The notes under the pieces: generated by a model | Told to the model about the DNA's origin: nothing | Database searches by the model: none | Seen by the model: the letters and a program-made list of their open reading frames with translations, nothing else | Source: Actinomycetes bacterium | Lineage (GTDB): Bacteria; Actinomycetota; Actinomycetes; Actinomycetales; Dermabacteraceae | Direction of reading: 5' to 3' | DNA: 64,000 nt | Assembly (NCBI GenBank): GCA_023389045.1 | Contig: JAEWEZ010000014.1 | Coordinates: 20,457-84,456 of the forward strand | In this document: positions 26,079 to 36,691 of the stretch, piece after piece | Layout of the letters: each line of letters starts with the position of its first letter | Numbering within the stretch: the stretch's first letter is position 1 | Program-made: the position numbers and the translations under genes

Positions 26079-26315
26079 TCAGCGACCGGAGGTCGAGTAC
26101 GGCAGCAGGGCGATCTCGCGGGCGTTCTTCACGGCCTTCGCGATCTTGCGCTGCTCCTGGACGGTCACGCCGGTGACGCGGCGCGCGCGGATCTTCCCGC
26201 GATCGGAGATGAACTTCCGCAGCAGGGCGGCGTCCTTGTAGTCGACGGTCTCGAGACCCGCCGCCTCCAGCGGGTTCTGCTTCTTCTTCGGCTTACGAAG
26301 AACAGGCTTAGCCAT
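26079..26315 (-). CDS. rpsR: 30S ribosomal protein bS18
   Basis: 78 aa. [20 protein letters not shown] and the conserved [31 protein letters not shown] identify S18, which binds S6 on the platform of the small subunit. It has no zinc-binding Cys residues, so it is the Cys-less (C-) form. Gene order ssb-rpsR-rplI is standard. A small CCCGGG/CCCGGG hairpin lies in the 118-nt gap before it. Confidence 0.98.
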   Translation of the reverse strand: MAKPVLRKPKKKQNPLEAAGLETVDYKDAALLRKFISDRGKIRARRVTGVTVQEQRKIAKAVKNAREIALLPYSTSGR

Positions 26316-26433
26316 CGTGGTGCTCCTTCTTTCTCAACGGAGCCCGGGCGTGCACCCGGGATGGAATGAATGAATGGTTTGATGCGGCCTTCGCCGCGTG
26401 GTGGGGCCGTGGCCCGTCGGACCGATCCGAGGA

Positions 26434-27009
26434 TCAGAACGGCGGATCGTCGTACCCACCCTGGTTGCCACCGCTGAAACCGCCCTGGTTTCCGCCACCG
26501 CCCCACGGATCGTCCGCGGGCTGCTGGTTGTTGCCGTAACCACCCTGGTTGCCGCCGTAGCTGCCACCCTGGTTGCCGCCGCCGTAGCCTCCCTGGCCAC
26601 CGCGACCACCCTGGTTGCCGCCACCGAAACCGCCGCCACCGCCGCGCTGCACCTTATTGGGCTTCGCGGTGGCGTAACGCAGAGAGGGGCCGATCTCGTC
26701 GACTTCCATCTCAATCACGGTGCGGTTGTTGCCGTCGCGATCGGTGAAGGAACGCTGCTTCAGGCGGCCCTGTGCAATCACGCGGCTGCCCTTTTCGAGG
26801 GACTCCGCAACGTTCTCAGCGGCATCACGCCACAGGGAGCAGCGCATGAACAGCGCATCGCCGTCCTTCCACTCTCCGGCCTGACGGTCGTAAATGCGGG
26901 GGGTGGACGCGATCGTGAACGACGCAACAGCCGCACCGGACTGCGTGAAACGCAGTTCGGGGTCGGCGGTGAGGTTGCCGATAACGGTGATAGTGGTGTC
27001 GTTCGCCAT
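26434..27009 (-). CDS. ssb: Single-stranded DNA-binding protein
   Basis: 191 aa. The OB fold occupies residues 1-110 ([33 protein letters not shown]). The C-terminal tail is made of GGNQGG/GGYG repeats and ends in the acidic-aromatic tip YDDPPF, which recruits partner proteins in replication and repair. The ATG at 27009 follows CAGGAGC; an upstream in-frame start would add 29 non-homologous residues. It lies between rpsF and rpsR, the usual place. Confidence 0.97.
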   Translation of the reverse strand: MANDTTITVIGNLTADPELRFTQSGAAVASFTIASTPRIYDRQAGEWKDGDALFMRCSLWRDAAENVAESLEKGSRVIAQGRLKQRSFTDRDGNNRTVIEMEVDEIGPSLRYATAKPNKVQRGGGGGFGGGNQGGRGGQGGYGGGNQGGSYGGNQGGYGNNQQPADDPWGGGGNQGGFSGGNQGGYDDPPF

Positions 27010-27154
27010 GGATGCTCCTGTGGTTGCGGGACTGCTGGTGCTTAGATCACGCGGGGATTCGATGATGTCTCTCATCGTTTCCCGGAGGTCTGACAAACAA
27101 GAGCTTCTGCGAGCAGATGCTCCGGTGAGTCGGTGAGTCAGCGGTGGACCGCGG

Positions 27155-27448
27155 TCACTTCTTGTCGTCGAGGCGCATCAGCTTGGTGCGCAGGACAGAC
27201 TCGTTCAGGCCGAGCTGACGATCCAGCTCCTGGGCGATTGCAGACGTCGCGGTGAAGGTCAGGACGATGTAGATGCCCTCAGCCTTCTTGTCGATCTCGT
27301 AAGCGAACTTCCGCTTGCCCCAGACGTCCACCTCGTCGACGGTCCCGCCCTCGGCGGGGATGACCTGGATGAGCTTCTCGAAGGTGCCGCTCACGGTCCG
27401 CTCGTCGACGGACGGATCGAGGATCACGACCATTTCGTACTTGCGCAT
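27155..27448 (-). CDS. rpsF: 30S ribosomal protein bS6
   Basis: 97 aa. [17 protein letters not shown] at the start and [24 protein letters not shown] identify S6, partner of S18. A strong AGGAGGTGG lies 12 nt upstream of the ATG at 27448. It is the first gene of the operon; the roughly 145-nt spacer to ssb is long. The 229 nt between rpsF and the PBP gene hold its promoter region, with nothing else seen. Confidence 0.98.
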   Translation of the reverse strand: MRKYEMVVILDPSVDERTVSGTFEKLIQVIPAEGGTVDEVDVWGKRKFAYEIDKKAEGIYIVLTFTATSAIAQELDRQLGLNESVLRTKLMRLDDKK

Positions 27449-27676
27449 GTTCTGGTACCCACCTCCTGTGGTCTTCGCGGCCACGGTCCTTCCGTGGCAG
27501 GAGGGTTCATGCCATCCGTTCCGCAGGCCGGTCGGCACACGGCACGGACCGCACCAGCCTACCCCTGCCTCAGACAGGCGGCCAGGGGGCGGTCTGCGCT
27601 GGGGGACGGATCACAACCCCCGCCCAGTGCGCGGCCCTCGCAGCCAGTGGCCACCCCACTCTTGCCTCAGCAGTGC

Positions 27677-30319
27677 TCAGTTCCCCGGGGGCCTGGTCGG
27701 CGCGGGCCGTTCCCCTCCGCCACGCCCGGAACCATTCCCGGAACCATGCCCGCGGGGCTGATCCGACGGAGCCGGCTTGGTGGGTCGCTCATTGTCGCCC
27801 GGATCCTCCGGCGGCTCCTCCGAAGGGCCTTCCGACGGGGCCGGTTCCGTGCTCGGCTTCGGTTTCTTGCTCTCGGTGGGCTTTTTCGAGGGCTGCTGCG
27901 ACGGGCTCGGCGATTCACTGGGCTGCTCGGTGGGCGAGGGCTCGCGCTCGGGGCGTTCGCGATCATTCGAGCTTCCGCGGTCGTCATCGTCGTCACGATC
28001 GCGTGTCTTTTTCTCGTTGTTCAGCCGCACTTCCTCCGGGAAGTCCAGCTTTTCCTGCCCCTCCAGAGCGGGCGCCATGATCGCGCCCCACAGCTCGGTG
28101 GGGAAGGTGGCGCCGGAGATGTACCGCTCGCCACCCCAGGGGGTCAGCGGTTCCTCACCCTTGCCGTCCTTCGTCGGCTGGAACATTCCCACGGCGGTCA
28201 CGAGCTGCGGGGTGAAGCCCACGAACCACGCGGAGCGGAAGCTTTCGGAGGTGCCGGTCTTACCGGCCACGGGCCGGCCGTCCATGATTCCGCGCAGTTT
28301 TCGAGCCGATCCCTTGGTGGTCGGTCCCTGCAGTGCCACGGTCGCATTGATCGCCACTTTTTCGTCGATCACGCGCTCGTCTTTGGTTTTGTGCTCGTAG
28401 CGCACTTCCCCGTCGGGGCCGGTGACCTTCTGCACCATGTAGGGCGTGCGACGCACCCCGCCGGTTGCCACGGTCTGGTAGACACCCGCCATTTCCAGCA
28501 CGGTCGGGGAGGCACTGCCGAGCACATTGGTGGCATCGTCATTCAGACCCGGGGTTTTTTCGGGCAGGCCGAGCTTCACGGCGGTTTCGCGGGTGCGCTG
28601 AGGCCCAATCTCCAGGTTCATCTCCACGAAGGCCGTATTGATCGAGTTCGTGGTCGCCTTTTCGATGTCCACGCGGCCATAGGAGATGTCATTGAAGTTT
28701 TTGATCTTGAGGTTGCCGCGGAACTTCTTGGGCGAGTTTCCATCCCAGCGCGAGTGCAGCGACTGCCCGTCTTCCAGCGCCGCGATCAGCGTGAAGGTCT
28801 TAAAGATCGAGCCGGCCTGCATACGCGACTGGGTGGCGTCGTTGCGCGGCTGGTGCACATAGTCGGGGCCGCCATACATGGCCCGGATCGCGCCCGATGA
28901 GGGATCCAGGGTCACGGTGCCGATGGCATTGCGTTCGGGGCGTTGACCGAGGCCGGCAACGGCTTCCACCGTCGTGCCCTGCAGACGCCGATCGATCGTG
29001 GAGATCACGGTGAAACCACCGGTATCGATCTGCTCTTCGGTCAAGCCCTGGCGTTCCAGCTCGCGGTGAATGTACTTGAGCAGGTAGCCATTGGTTCCGC
29101 CGTAGACGTTCTTACGGCGCGGCTCGATCGTCTCAGGGAACTGCATAGCCTCGGCCTCATCGCGGGTGAGGCTTGCGGTTTCGTTCACCTGGCGGGAGAT
29201 CACGCGGTCCCACAGGCGTGTGGCTTTCTGCGGGTTCTTCGCGGGGTCGTAGGCGGAGGGCGCCGGGATCACCGCCACCAGAAGCGCGGCTTCTTCGTCG
29301 GTGAGGTCCTTTGCGTCTTTCCCGAAGTACGCCTTGGCAGCTTCCTGCACGCCGTAGGCGCCGCGGCCGAAGTAGATCGTGTTGAGGTATCGGGTGAGGA
29401 TCTCGTCCTTGGAGAGTTCCTGGTCGATCTTCAGCGCCATCACCATTTCCTTCACCTTCCCCCAGTAGGAGGTGTTAGTGCCGGTGTGGTAGCGCTCCAC
29501 GTACTGCTGCGTGATGGTCGAGGCACCCTGTCGGGCACCACCGCGGATGTTATTGATCAGGGCTCGCACAATGCCCTTCGGGGAGATGCCACGGTTTTCG
29601 TAGAAGGTGGAGTCTTCACTGGCCACCACGGCATCTTTAATGTTTTGGGGGATCTGCTCAGAGGGCAGGATGGTGCGGTTGTAATCCGAGAAGGAGCCCA
29701 TCTCGGTTTTGCCATCCGCAAAGTAGACGCGGGTGGTTTGGGCGGTGGCCACCGCGGATTCCTCGGGAACGTCGGTGGAGGCGTACAGCCAGAAGGAGAA
29801 TCCAACTCCCGCCAGAATCATTAGCGCGCAGGCGGTGGCGAGCAGACGGAAGGAGGGCAGCCAGCGCCACAGCCCTTTTTTCCCGGCGCGCGGGTAATTG
29901 AGCATGTTGGTCGCGGCGACTTTTTTCCCGGCCGCGCTTTTTCCTCCGGCGGCCATGACGCGGGTCTGCACCGCATGGCGCGAGTTCGCGCTGAGGTGGG
30001 TGGTATCCCGCACGACGCGCCGGGTGGATTTCCCCGTGGGTTTCCCCGTGGATTCCGCGCCCGAAGCGGCAGCACCGGAGCGGGCTGCGCTGCGGGGACT
30101 CGGCTGGGCACCCTTCTGCTGCGAGCGGCCGGCTCCAGCCCCGCCGGTACGGGCGGTGCGGCTGGTTCCCTTCACCTCACCGTCGCCCGACGCCTTGGAG
30201 GATCGACGTTTCGGGGTCGATCCCATCGATCCATTCGCCGCGCGGCGCACACCGCTGGCGCGACGACGCCCCCCGCCGGAGGACGGGGTCGAGCGGGAAG
30301 AGCCTCGGGAATCGCTCAC
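27677..30319 (-). CDS. Class A penicillin-binding protein (transglycosylase/transpeptidase)
   Basis: 880 aa. A basic, Ser/Gly/Arg-rich cytoplasmic tail of about 160 residues precedes one membrane helix (about 170-195). The GT51 transglycosylase domain follows (VASEDSTFYENRGI with catalytic Glu, GASTITQQYVE, YLNTIYFGRGAYG, about 240-400). The transpeptidase domain has SIFK (active-site Ser), SIN and KTGTSE (about 490-770). A Pro/Ser/Glu/Lys tail closes the protein. It polymerises and cross-links peptidoglycan outside the membrane. It starts at a GTG and faces no operon partner. Confidence 0.95.
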   Translation of the reverse strand: MSDSRGSSRSTPSSGGGRRRASGVRRAANGSMGSTPKRRSSKASGDGEVKGTSRTARTGGAGAGRSQQKGAQPSPRSAARSGAAASGAESTGKPTGKSTRRVVRDTTHLSANSRHAVQTRVMAAGGKSAAGKKVAATNMLNYPRAGKKGLWRWLPSFRLLATACALMILAGVGFSFWLYASTDVPEESAVATAQTTRVYFADGKTEMGSFSDYNRTILPSEQIPQNIKDAVVASEDSTFYENRGISPKGIVRALINNIRGGARQGASTITQQYVERYHTGTNTSYWGKVKEMVMALKIDQELSKDEILTRYLNTIYFGRGAYGVQEAAKAYFGKDAKDLTDEEAALLVAVIPAPSAYDPAKNPQKATRLWDRVISRQVNETASLTRDEAEAMQFPETIEPRRKNVYGGTNGYLLKYIHRELERQGLTEEQIDTGGFTVISTIDRRLQGTTVEAVAGLGQRPERNAIGTVTLDPSSGAIRAMYGGPDYVHQPRNDATQSRMQAGSIFKTFTLIAALEDGQSLHSRWDGNSPKKFRGNLKIKNFNDISYGRVDIEKATTNSINTAFVEMNLEIGPQRTRETAVKLGLPEKTPGLNDDATNVLGSASPTVLEMAGVYQTVATGGVRRTPYMVQKVTGPDGEVRYEHKTKDERVIDEKVAINATVALQGPTTKGSARKLRGIMDGRPVAGKTGTSESFRSAWFVGFTPQLVTAVGMFQPTKDGKGEEPLTPWGGERYISGATFPTELWGAIMAPALEGQEKLDFPEEVRLNNEKKTRDRDDDDDRGSSNDRERPEREPSPTEQPSESPSPSQQPSKKPTESKKPKPSTEPAPSEGPSEEPPEDPGDNERPTKPAPSDQPRGHGSGNGSGRGGGERPAPTRPPGN

Positions 30320-30541
30320 GGATGCTCCAAATCTGCCGGGGGCACGGACGGATCCTGCACATGGGGAATACGGGACCCGGTTTTCCAGTATGCGCAGCCA
30401 GGCACGGCGCAGGGAACGGCCCCTTGGTCACTCTCACACCGTGCACACGGGACCTTCGCATTCCCTGTGACGCGCTGATCAGTGTGTTGTCCGCGCGTGG
30501 GGCCGACGGGGCCGCGTATTCCTGCTGCCCAACCTCACTGC

Positions 30542-32071
30542 TCAGCCCTGCTGCTCAGCCCACCAGGCGCGTAGCTCCTCCTCGGCACGCTCCGGCCCAA
30601 GCGGTCCACGCTCCATGCGCAGCTCCAGCAGATGCTTGTAGGCCATACCCACCTCACGCCCCGGCGCCAGGCCCAGGATCTCCATAATCTGGTTCCCGTC
30701 CAGGTCAGGGCGGATCTTGCCGATTTCTTCCTGCTCGGCGAGCTGCGCGATTCGACGTTCCAACTCGTCGTAAGCCGTCGCGAGGCGGCGGGCCTTACGA
30801 CGGTTGCCGGTGGTCACATCGGCGCGGCTAAGGCGATGCAGATGTTCGAGCAGATCGCCGGCATCGGCCACATACCGTCGGACCCCCGCATCCGACCACG
30901 GCGCCTCCGCGTACCCGTGGAAGCGCATATGCAGCTCCACCAGGCGCGCCACCTTCTTCGTGGTGTCCTTATCGAAGGTGAGGGCCTTCATGCGCTTCAC
31001 CGTCATCTTCGCCCCCACGGTTTCGTGGAAACGGAAGGTGACCACCCCGCCCGGCTCGAAGCGTCGAGTGGCGGGCTTGCCGATGTCGTGCAGGAGGGCA
31101 GCGAGGCGCAGCACCAGGTCCGGGGCTTCGCAGGGGCCACCGGAGCCGGCCGGGCTCTCCAGGTCAATCGCCTGCTCCATGACCGTCAGGGAGTGTTCGA
31201 AAACGTCCTTATGGCGGTGGTGCTCGTCGATCGTGAGTTTCAGGGCCGGCAGTTCGGGCAGCACATGCTCGGCAAGCCCCAGGTCGGTCATGAGTTCCAG
31301 GGCCCGACGGGGATGCGCCCCAAGGATCAGGCGGGTCAGTTCCTCCCGCACACGCTCCGCCGAGACGATGGTGATCCTCTCGGCGAGCGCTTCAACGGCC
31401 GCAGCGGTTTTGTCTTCCAGGTCGAAACCGAGCTGAGAGACGAACCGCACGGCGCGCATCATGCGCAGCGGATCATCGTCAAAGGACTGTTCAGGGGCGA
31501 CGGGGGTGCGCAGAACCTGTGTGGCGAGGTCTTCGAGGCCGTTGAAGGGGTCCACGAGTTCCAGGGAGGGCAGACGCACCGCCATCGCATTGACGGTGAA
31601 GTCCCGACGGGAGAGGTCCCCGTGGAGGGTGTCACCGTAGACCACCCGAGGTTTGCGGCTGGAGGGATCGTAGGACTCGGTGCGGTAGGTGGTGATTTCG
31701 ACCTTCACGCCGTTGCGTACCCCGCCGAGGGTTCCGAACTCGCGGCCCATATCCCAGATCGCGCCGTCCTTGGTCCAGGTGCGCAGGATCTCTTCGGTCT
31801 GTTCGGGGCGGGCGGAGGTGGTGAAGTCGAGGTCGGCGCTGGAGCGCCCGAGGACGGCGTCTCGTACGGGGCCGCCCACCAGGGCGAGTTCGTGTCCGGC
31901 CGCATCGAAGCGGCGGCCGAGGTCGTGGATTTCCTCCGAGAGGGCGTGGAACATGGAGGCGGCGCGGGTGCGCGCCACGGCCAGGCGCTGCTGGGCGTCG
32001 GTCGGGTCGCTCGCAGATGCTCCCTCGGCAGTGGGATCGACGACCTCGGGGTTGGGGGTGGAGAAGGTCAC
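30542..32071 (-). CDS. cca: CCA-adding tRNA nucleotidyltransferase
   Basis: 509 aa from the GTG at 32071 (ACAGGA upstream); longer readings run into the divergent gene's leader. The head domain has LVGGPVRDAVLGRSSADLDFTT with the two catalytic Asp residues, RRDFTVNAMA and DDPLRMMRAVRF. An HD domain follows (ALLHDIGKP, about 310-400). This is the actinobacterial CCA enzyme, which builds or repairs tRNA 3' ends. At least the tRNA-Leu and tRNA-Ile genes here do not encode CCA, so it is needed. It is divergent from the DUF6049 gene, with promoters in 32072-32221. Confidence 0.94.
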   Translation of the reverse strand: MTFSTPNPEVVDPTAEGASASDPTDAQQRLAVARTRAASMFHALSEEIHDLGRRFDAAGHELALVGGPVRDAVLGRSSADLDFTTSARPEQTEEILRTWTKDGAIWDMGREFGTLGGVRNGVKVEITTYRTESYDPSSRKPRVVYGDTLHGDLSRRDFTVNAMAVRLPSLELVDPFNGLEDLATQVLRTPVAPEQSFDDDPLRMMRAVRFVSQLGFDLEDKTAAAVEALAERITIVSAERVREELTRLILGAHPRRALELMTDLGLAEHVLPELPALKLTIDEHHRHKDVFEHSLTVMEQAIDLESPAGSGGPCEAPDLVLRLAALLHDIGKPATRRFEPGGVVTFRFHETVGAKMTVKRMKALTFDKDTTKKVARLVELHMRFHGYAEAPWSDAGVRRYVADAGDLLEHLHRLSRADVTTGNRRKARRLATAYDELERRIAQLAEQEEIGKIRPDLDGNQIMEILGLAPGREVGMAYKHLLELRMERGPLGPERAEEELRAWWAEQQG

Positions 32072-32221
32072 GTGGGGTCCTGTCCAGCTCGTGAAATCCA
32101 GCGGTTGTCCAGCAGGAGCGCGGGTGCCGTCGGGCATAACGGGCCGCAGGGCGTGCAATATGGCGACGGGCACGCCGCCGACCTGTACGGTATAACCGTA
32201 GCGGCCGCCTACAGTGGCACC

Positions 32222-34837
32222 ATGCCGGTGACCCTGAGGCCCCTGCGCGCTGCAGCTGCGGCGGTGCCTGTTCTGCTGCTTGCGCTTGCGCAGCTGCTGC
32301 TGGGTGCTGCGCTGCCACCGAATGCTTACTCCCTTCCCACGCCCGAGGGACCCCACGCCACGGGCCTTAGCGTTACCGCAGGTCAACCCTTCATTTCAGG
32401 AGACCGCATCGGGGCCGAGAAAGCCGTCGGACCCTCCCTCACCGCCCCGGCCGCACCCGCCAAGCCCCGCCCCGGTCAAGCCCCGCCGATGGACCTGATC
32501 TCCATCACCCCGGTCGCGCTGACCCCCGGGGACACCCTCCAGGTGACGGTGAAGGTGACCAATACCTCCTCGCAGCCGCTCCCGGCACTCGTGCTCGAGC
32601 TCCGCACCCGCACCTCCCGGGTCACCGAACGCCACACCGTGAAGGGCTGGCGAGCGCAGACTCAGCCGGATCGGCACGGAGCGCCGGTGGCCACGAGTAC
32701 GCCGGCACCCACTCTTGCACCGGGCGCCTCCGCACGCATGGCTGTCAGTGTTCCCGCTGATCAGCTGGGATATTCGACGGAGCCATACCTGTGGGGCACA
32801 CGCCGCATCTCCATCACTCTCGCCTCCGAAGGCCAGGCTCTTCATTCCCTGCGGACCTTTGTGGTCTGGCATCCGCAGGGGGTCACCCAGAAGATCCGTA
32901 GTTCCGTGCTCCTGCCCATCGCGGCACCGGATCCAGGGGCGGTGCTGTCGGATCGAAACGGTTTTGCCGAATCGGTGCGCTCGGGGCAGCTTGCGCAGTT
33001 GAAAACTGTCGCTCAGCGCCCGGATGTGGACTGGTGGCTTGATCCGTCCCTGCTGGATCCGCCACTGGTGGAGGCACCGGCCGACGGGACACCTGCTCCC
33101 GAGCAGCCGAACCCCTCCTCCCCACCGGCTGAACAGCCGACGGACCAAGCAACGGAACCAGCCGCAGACCCGTCGGCCTCCGCCCCGACCACAGACCCGA
33201 GCGCCGACCCCAGCGGCACCCCGAGTGCGGACCCCAGCAGTTCGCCCTCTGCGAGCCCTGCCCCAACGGACGATCCGAGCGTGGCCCCGCGGATGGTGCC
33301 GGACCCCGTGGCCGCCTCCTTTGCGCGTGAACTCAGCGAAGCGGTGGGTCAGCGCACCGTGATCGCTACCCCCTATGCCCGCGCAGACCTGGTCTCCCTG
33401 CAGGCAGCAAAACGCACCGACCTGGCCGCACGCGCGCAGTCCGCCTCGCAGAAGGTCTGGAAACCCACGGGGATCACCCCACGCGCCACCGCCCTACAGG
33501 TCACCGGGCCGGAGGCTGATGCACGCGCCCTGCAGAGCGCCGCAGCCACGAGCGCCAATGCACTCGTCGTGCCCTCAAGCTCCCTGGTGCGTAACCTCGA
33601 CAGCACCGTGACCCCAAGCTCAACCGCGCTGCTCACCAGCGGGAAAAAGCGCATTCCCGTGCTCGCCCCCGACCCGGAACTCTCTCACCGCTTCACCGAA
33701 CTCTCCACCGGCCAGGACCCCGAGCTCACCGCACAAGAACTTCTTGCGCTCACCGCAACGATCGCCTCCGAGCACCGCTCCACCCCTCGCCACCTGCTCA
33801 TCTCGCCTGAGCTCGGCACACAGGTCAACGCCGACACCGTCAATGCCACCCTCGATGCTTTCGCAAAGGCCCCCTGGATCCAGCACGCCCCCACCGCCGC
33901 GCTCTTAGACGCCGCTGAGCAGGGCCACTGGAGCACCCGAATCTCGGAGGGGTCCGCTCAGCCCTACGCGATCGGAGAGATCACGGCAGAGCGTGCCCAT
34001 CCCTCTCGGATCGACGGCGCCGGGAATGCCGAACACCTGGATCGGGCCAAGGCGCCTGCGCTGCTGCCCTCACAAAACCTCGATGCCATCGAGGCGACCA
34101 CCCAAGACCTCGATGCCCTGCGCTCCGCAATGGCCGAGGACTCCGCCCTCGCTACGCCCCAGCGGCATCTGCTGGTGGCAACCTCCCGTCAATGGCGGGG
34201 CCGACCCGAGGCGATGAATGCGCACCAGAAGGCAGCTGCCCAGGCTGCACATGAACTCCACGAGGCCATCAGGGTGGTGCCAGCCTCCGGATACAACCTG
34301 ATCGCCGACTCCGCCGGGGTGCCGATCACTGTCGAGAATCATCTCGACACTGCAGTAACGGTCACTCCCGTGGTTTCCAGTTCCCGGCCAATCGTGCACG
34401 TATCCCCGCTGAAACCGCTCACCGTTCCCCCGCAGGGGAAGGTTGATTTGACGGTGCCGGTTGAGGCGATCGCCGCCGGCACGGTGGAACTCTCCATGCA
34501 TGTGAAGGGGCCCGACGGGGCGGTGCTGAGCGGCCCCGTGCAGGCACCGCTGACGGTGAATCCCGCATGGGAGAACTGGACGACGTTGGTCATCGTGGTC
34601 CTGATGACCCTGCTGGTGCTGGTTGGTGTGATGCGCGCCCGACGGGTGGGGTCGGACACTCGTGCGCCCGGTGTGAAACTTCCCGAAGATCCTGTGGAGC
34701 TAGCCCGCTCTGGGCGGTCTCTGCCGGTAGCGTGCCCTGATGCCGATGATTCCTCGGATCCCGCTGCCCCTCAGCACGGCAGCGACCCGAGCCCCACGGC
34801 TGCCCCTGATGTACCGGCCCGAAAGGACCCTTCATGA
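32222..34837 (+). CDS. DUF6049-family secreted, membrane-anchored protein
   Basis: 871 aa with an N-terminal signal peptide (about 1-35), an early beta-sandwich (about 90-220), a Pro/Ser/Asp/Thr low-complexity insert (about 285-350), a central alpha/beta region and a C-terminal membrane helix (about 783-803) with a cytoplasmic tail. The family regularly lies just before murJ in actinobacteria, as in the Rv3909-Rv3910 pair of M. tuberculosis. The stop overlaps the murJ start by 4 nt. Its function is unknown; a role in cell-wall assembly with MurJ is inference from context. Confidence 0.85.
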   Translation: MPVTLRPLRAAAAAVPVLLLALAQLLLGAALPPNAYSLPTPEGPHATGLSVTAGQPFISGDRIGAEKAVGPSLTAPAAPAKPRPGQAPPMDLISITPVALTPGDTLQVTVKVTNTSSQPLPALVLELRTRTSRVTERHTVKGWRAQTQPDRHGAPVATSTPAPTLAPGASARMAVSVPADQLGYSTEPYLWGTRRISITLASEGQALHSLRTFVVWHPQGVTQKIRSSVLLPIAAPDPGAVLSDRNGFAESVRSGQLAQLKTVAQRPDVDWWLDPSLLDPPLVEAPADGTPAPEQPNPSSPPAEQPTDQATEPAADPSASAPTTDPSADPSGTPSADPSSSPSASPAPTDDPSVAPRMVPDPVAASFARELSEAVGQRTVIATPYARADLVSLQAAKRTDLAARAQSASQKVWKPTGITPRATALQVTGPEADARALQSAAATSANALVVPSSSLVRNLDSTVTPSSTALLTSGKKRIPVLAPDPELSHRFTELSTGQDPELTAQELLALTATIASEHRSTPRHLLISPELGTQVNADTVNATLDAFAKAPWIQHAPTAALLDAAEQGHWSTRISEGSAQPYAIGEITAERAHPSRIDGAGNAEHLDRAKAPALLPSQNLDAIEATTQDLDALRSAMAEDSALATPQRHLLVATSRQWRGRPEAMNAHQKAAAQAAHELHEAIRVVPASGYNLIADSAGVPITVENHLDTAVTVTPVVSSSRPIVHVSPLKPLTVPPQGKVDLTVPVEAIAAGTVELSMHVKGPDGAVLSGPVQAPLTVNPAWENWTTLVIVVLMTLLVLVGVMRARRVGSDTRAPGVKLPEDPVELARSGRSLPVACPDADDSSDPAAPQHGSDPSPTAAPDVPARKDPS

Positions 34838-36585
34838 CTACGGAGCTTCGTGTGCGGCATGTGCCACGCCACCGCCGCCCGGGGCTTCCCCGTCGGCACG
34901 GTTCCGGGCGTGCAGGAGTGCTGCGCAATAGCGCCGTGATGGCTTTCGCCTCGGTGATTTCCCGCCTTCTGGGTTTTGTACGGAACTTCCTGTTCGGTTC
35001 AATCCTGGCCGGCTCCATGTCGGCTGCTGCCAACGCCTACAGCGCGGCGAATACCCTGCCCAACACGATCTGGGTACTCGTCGGTGGCGGCACACTCAAC
35101 GCGATCCTGGTGCCCGCCATCGTGCGGGCAATCAAAGCGAAAGATCACGGCAGCGACTACATCTCACGCCTCATGACGCTGGTTGCCCTCGCCGGCGCTG
35201 TGCTGGTCGTGGCCTGCATGATTGCGGTTCCGGCTCTGATTCTGCTGACCAGCGGTGTGCTCCCACCCGCCACCTACGCTCTGGCCGTGCAGATGGGGCT
35301 TTGGATGGTCCCGCAGATCTTCTTCTTCGCGATGTACGTGATGTGCGGGCAGCTTCTGAACGCCCACGAGTCGTTCGGTCCCTTCCAGTGGGCGCCGGCG
35401 CTGAACAACCTCGTCGCGATCCTTGGAGCCGGTATCTTCCTCGGGATCTGGGGAACCAACGGTCTGCCTTCCCAGTGGACCCCCACGATGGTCCTCGCCC
35501 TGGCCGCCATCAACCTCTTGGGCTCCATCGCCCAGGTTCTCTTCCTTCTCTACTACGTGCGTTTGCTCGGGCTGAACCTGCGCCCGAAGTGGGGCTTCCG
35601 TGGGCTTGGCCTGGGCAAACTGTCGCGCCTGGGCATGTGGACCCTCGGCATGCTCGTACTCGGGCAGATCGGCCTGTGGGCTACCCGCTGGTCCACCGGT
35701 GGTGCGGTGAAAATGGCGGAGCATTACCGCGATCAGCCGGAGCTTGCCGCGCAGTACCCCGGTCTGCTGACGATCGAATGGGCCTTCCTGGCTTTCATGA
35801 TTCCGCAGGGGATCATCGCGGTCTCGCTCGTCACCGCCGTTTTCCCGGGGATTTCGAGTGCCGCGGCCGACGGGAAACACGATCGGGCTCTACTCCGCTA
35901 CGCCGAAACCAATCGCCTGCTCGCGGTGCCGATGGTGCTGTGCACCGTTGTTTTTATGGCGCTTGCGGCGCCGATTATGTGGGTTATCGGTGGCGGCACC
36001 GGGCGCACCGCCGCTGAAGCCAATGGCACGGTGCTGGTCGCCTACATGCTCGGCCTCGTGCCCTTCTCCGCCCTCTACCTGATTAAGCGGGTGTTCTACT
36101 CCTATGAGGATGCGCGCACTCCGTTCATGATGCAGATCCCGATCATGCTGCTGCATTTAGCGGCGCTACCGGTGGTCTTGTTCTGGGTGGATCCGCGCTG
36201 GGCGACGGCCGCTGCAGCCGGTGCCGGCTCCCTATCGAATGTCGTTGCCTGGCTGATGGGGCTGTATATGTTGCGTCGGCATGCGCATAGCCTGGGTGCC
36301 CATCTCCCTCCGGCACGTGGAACCATCATCATGTTCACCAAGCTCAGCCTCATGGGAGCGGCAACCTGGGGTCTCGGTGTCCTCGCCGTATACCTGCTGG
36401 GCGATCTGTTCTGGGTGCACCGTCTGGTCGCGATCCTGCTGGGTGCAGTGGTGGGCGGCCTCATGACCGCCGTTTTCCTGGGCCTGGGATGGGTGGCACG
36501 GATCGATGAGTTGCAGGAGCTAGTGCGGATGGCACGCCGCCCTCTTCGCAAGCTCACCCGCCGCGGTGCCAGGAGCACTGCGTAG
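34834..36585 (+). CDS. murJ: Lipid II flippase MurJ (MviN)
   Basis: 583 aa with about 14 membrane helices. The start region VISRLLGFVRNFLFGSILAGSMSAAANAYSAANTLPN is diagnostic of MviN/MurJ, which moves lipid II outward for peptidoglycan synthesis. Basic loops and the C-terminal RRPLRKLTRRGAR tail are cytoplasmic. In mycobacteria MurJ is fused to a pseudokinase. Here the flippase stops at 36585 and the pseudokinase is a separate gene 106 nt on. A bulged hairpin (36625-36657) lies in that gap. Confidence 0.95.
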   Translation: MTTELRVRHVPRHRRPGLPRRHGSGRAGVLRNSAVMAFASVISRLLGFVRNFLFGSILAGSMSAAANAYSAANTLPNTIWVLVGGGTLNAILVPAIVRAIKAKDHGSDYISRLMTLVALAGAVLVVACMIAVPALILLTSGVLPPATYALAVQMGLWMVPQIFFFAMYVMCGQLLNAHESFGPFQWAPALNNLVAILGAGIFLGIWGTNGLPSQWTPTMVLALAAINLLGSIAQVLFLLYYVRLLGLNLRPKWGFRGLGLGKLSRLGMWTLGMLVLGQIGLWATRWSTGGAVKMAEHYRDQPELAAQYPGLLTIEWAFLAFMIPQGIIAVSLVTAVFPGISSAAADGKHDRALLRYAETNRLLAVPMVLCTVVFMALAAPIMWVIGGGTGRTAAEANGTVLVAYMLGLVPFSALYLIKRVFYSYEDARTPFMMQIPIMLLHLAALPVVLFWVDPRWATAAAAGAGSLSNVVAWLMGLYMLRRHAHSLGAHLPPARGTIIMFTKLSLMGAATWGLGVLAVYLLGDLFWVHRLVAILLGAVVGGLMTAVFLGLGWVARIDELQELVRMARRPLRKLTRRGARSTA

Positions 36586-36691
36586 CATGGTGCGACACGA
36601 CCCGCAGGATGGAGGCCTGGTGCTTCTACCGTCCGGCGATGACGGACGCGGTAGAACCCACAGGGGGAAGACTGAGGAGTAAGGACGGTCT

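Noticed and set aside
36625..36657. Hairpin between murJ and the pseudokinase gene as a terminator
   Set aside because: The stem is bulged and no T-run follows; it could as well be a leader structure, so it is not listed as a terminator.
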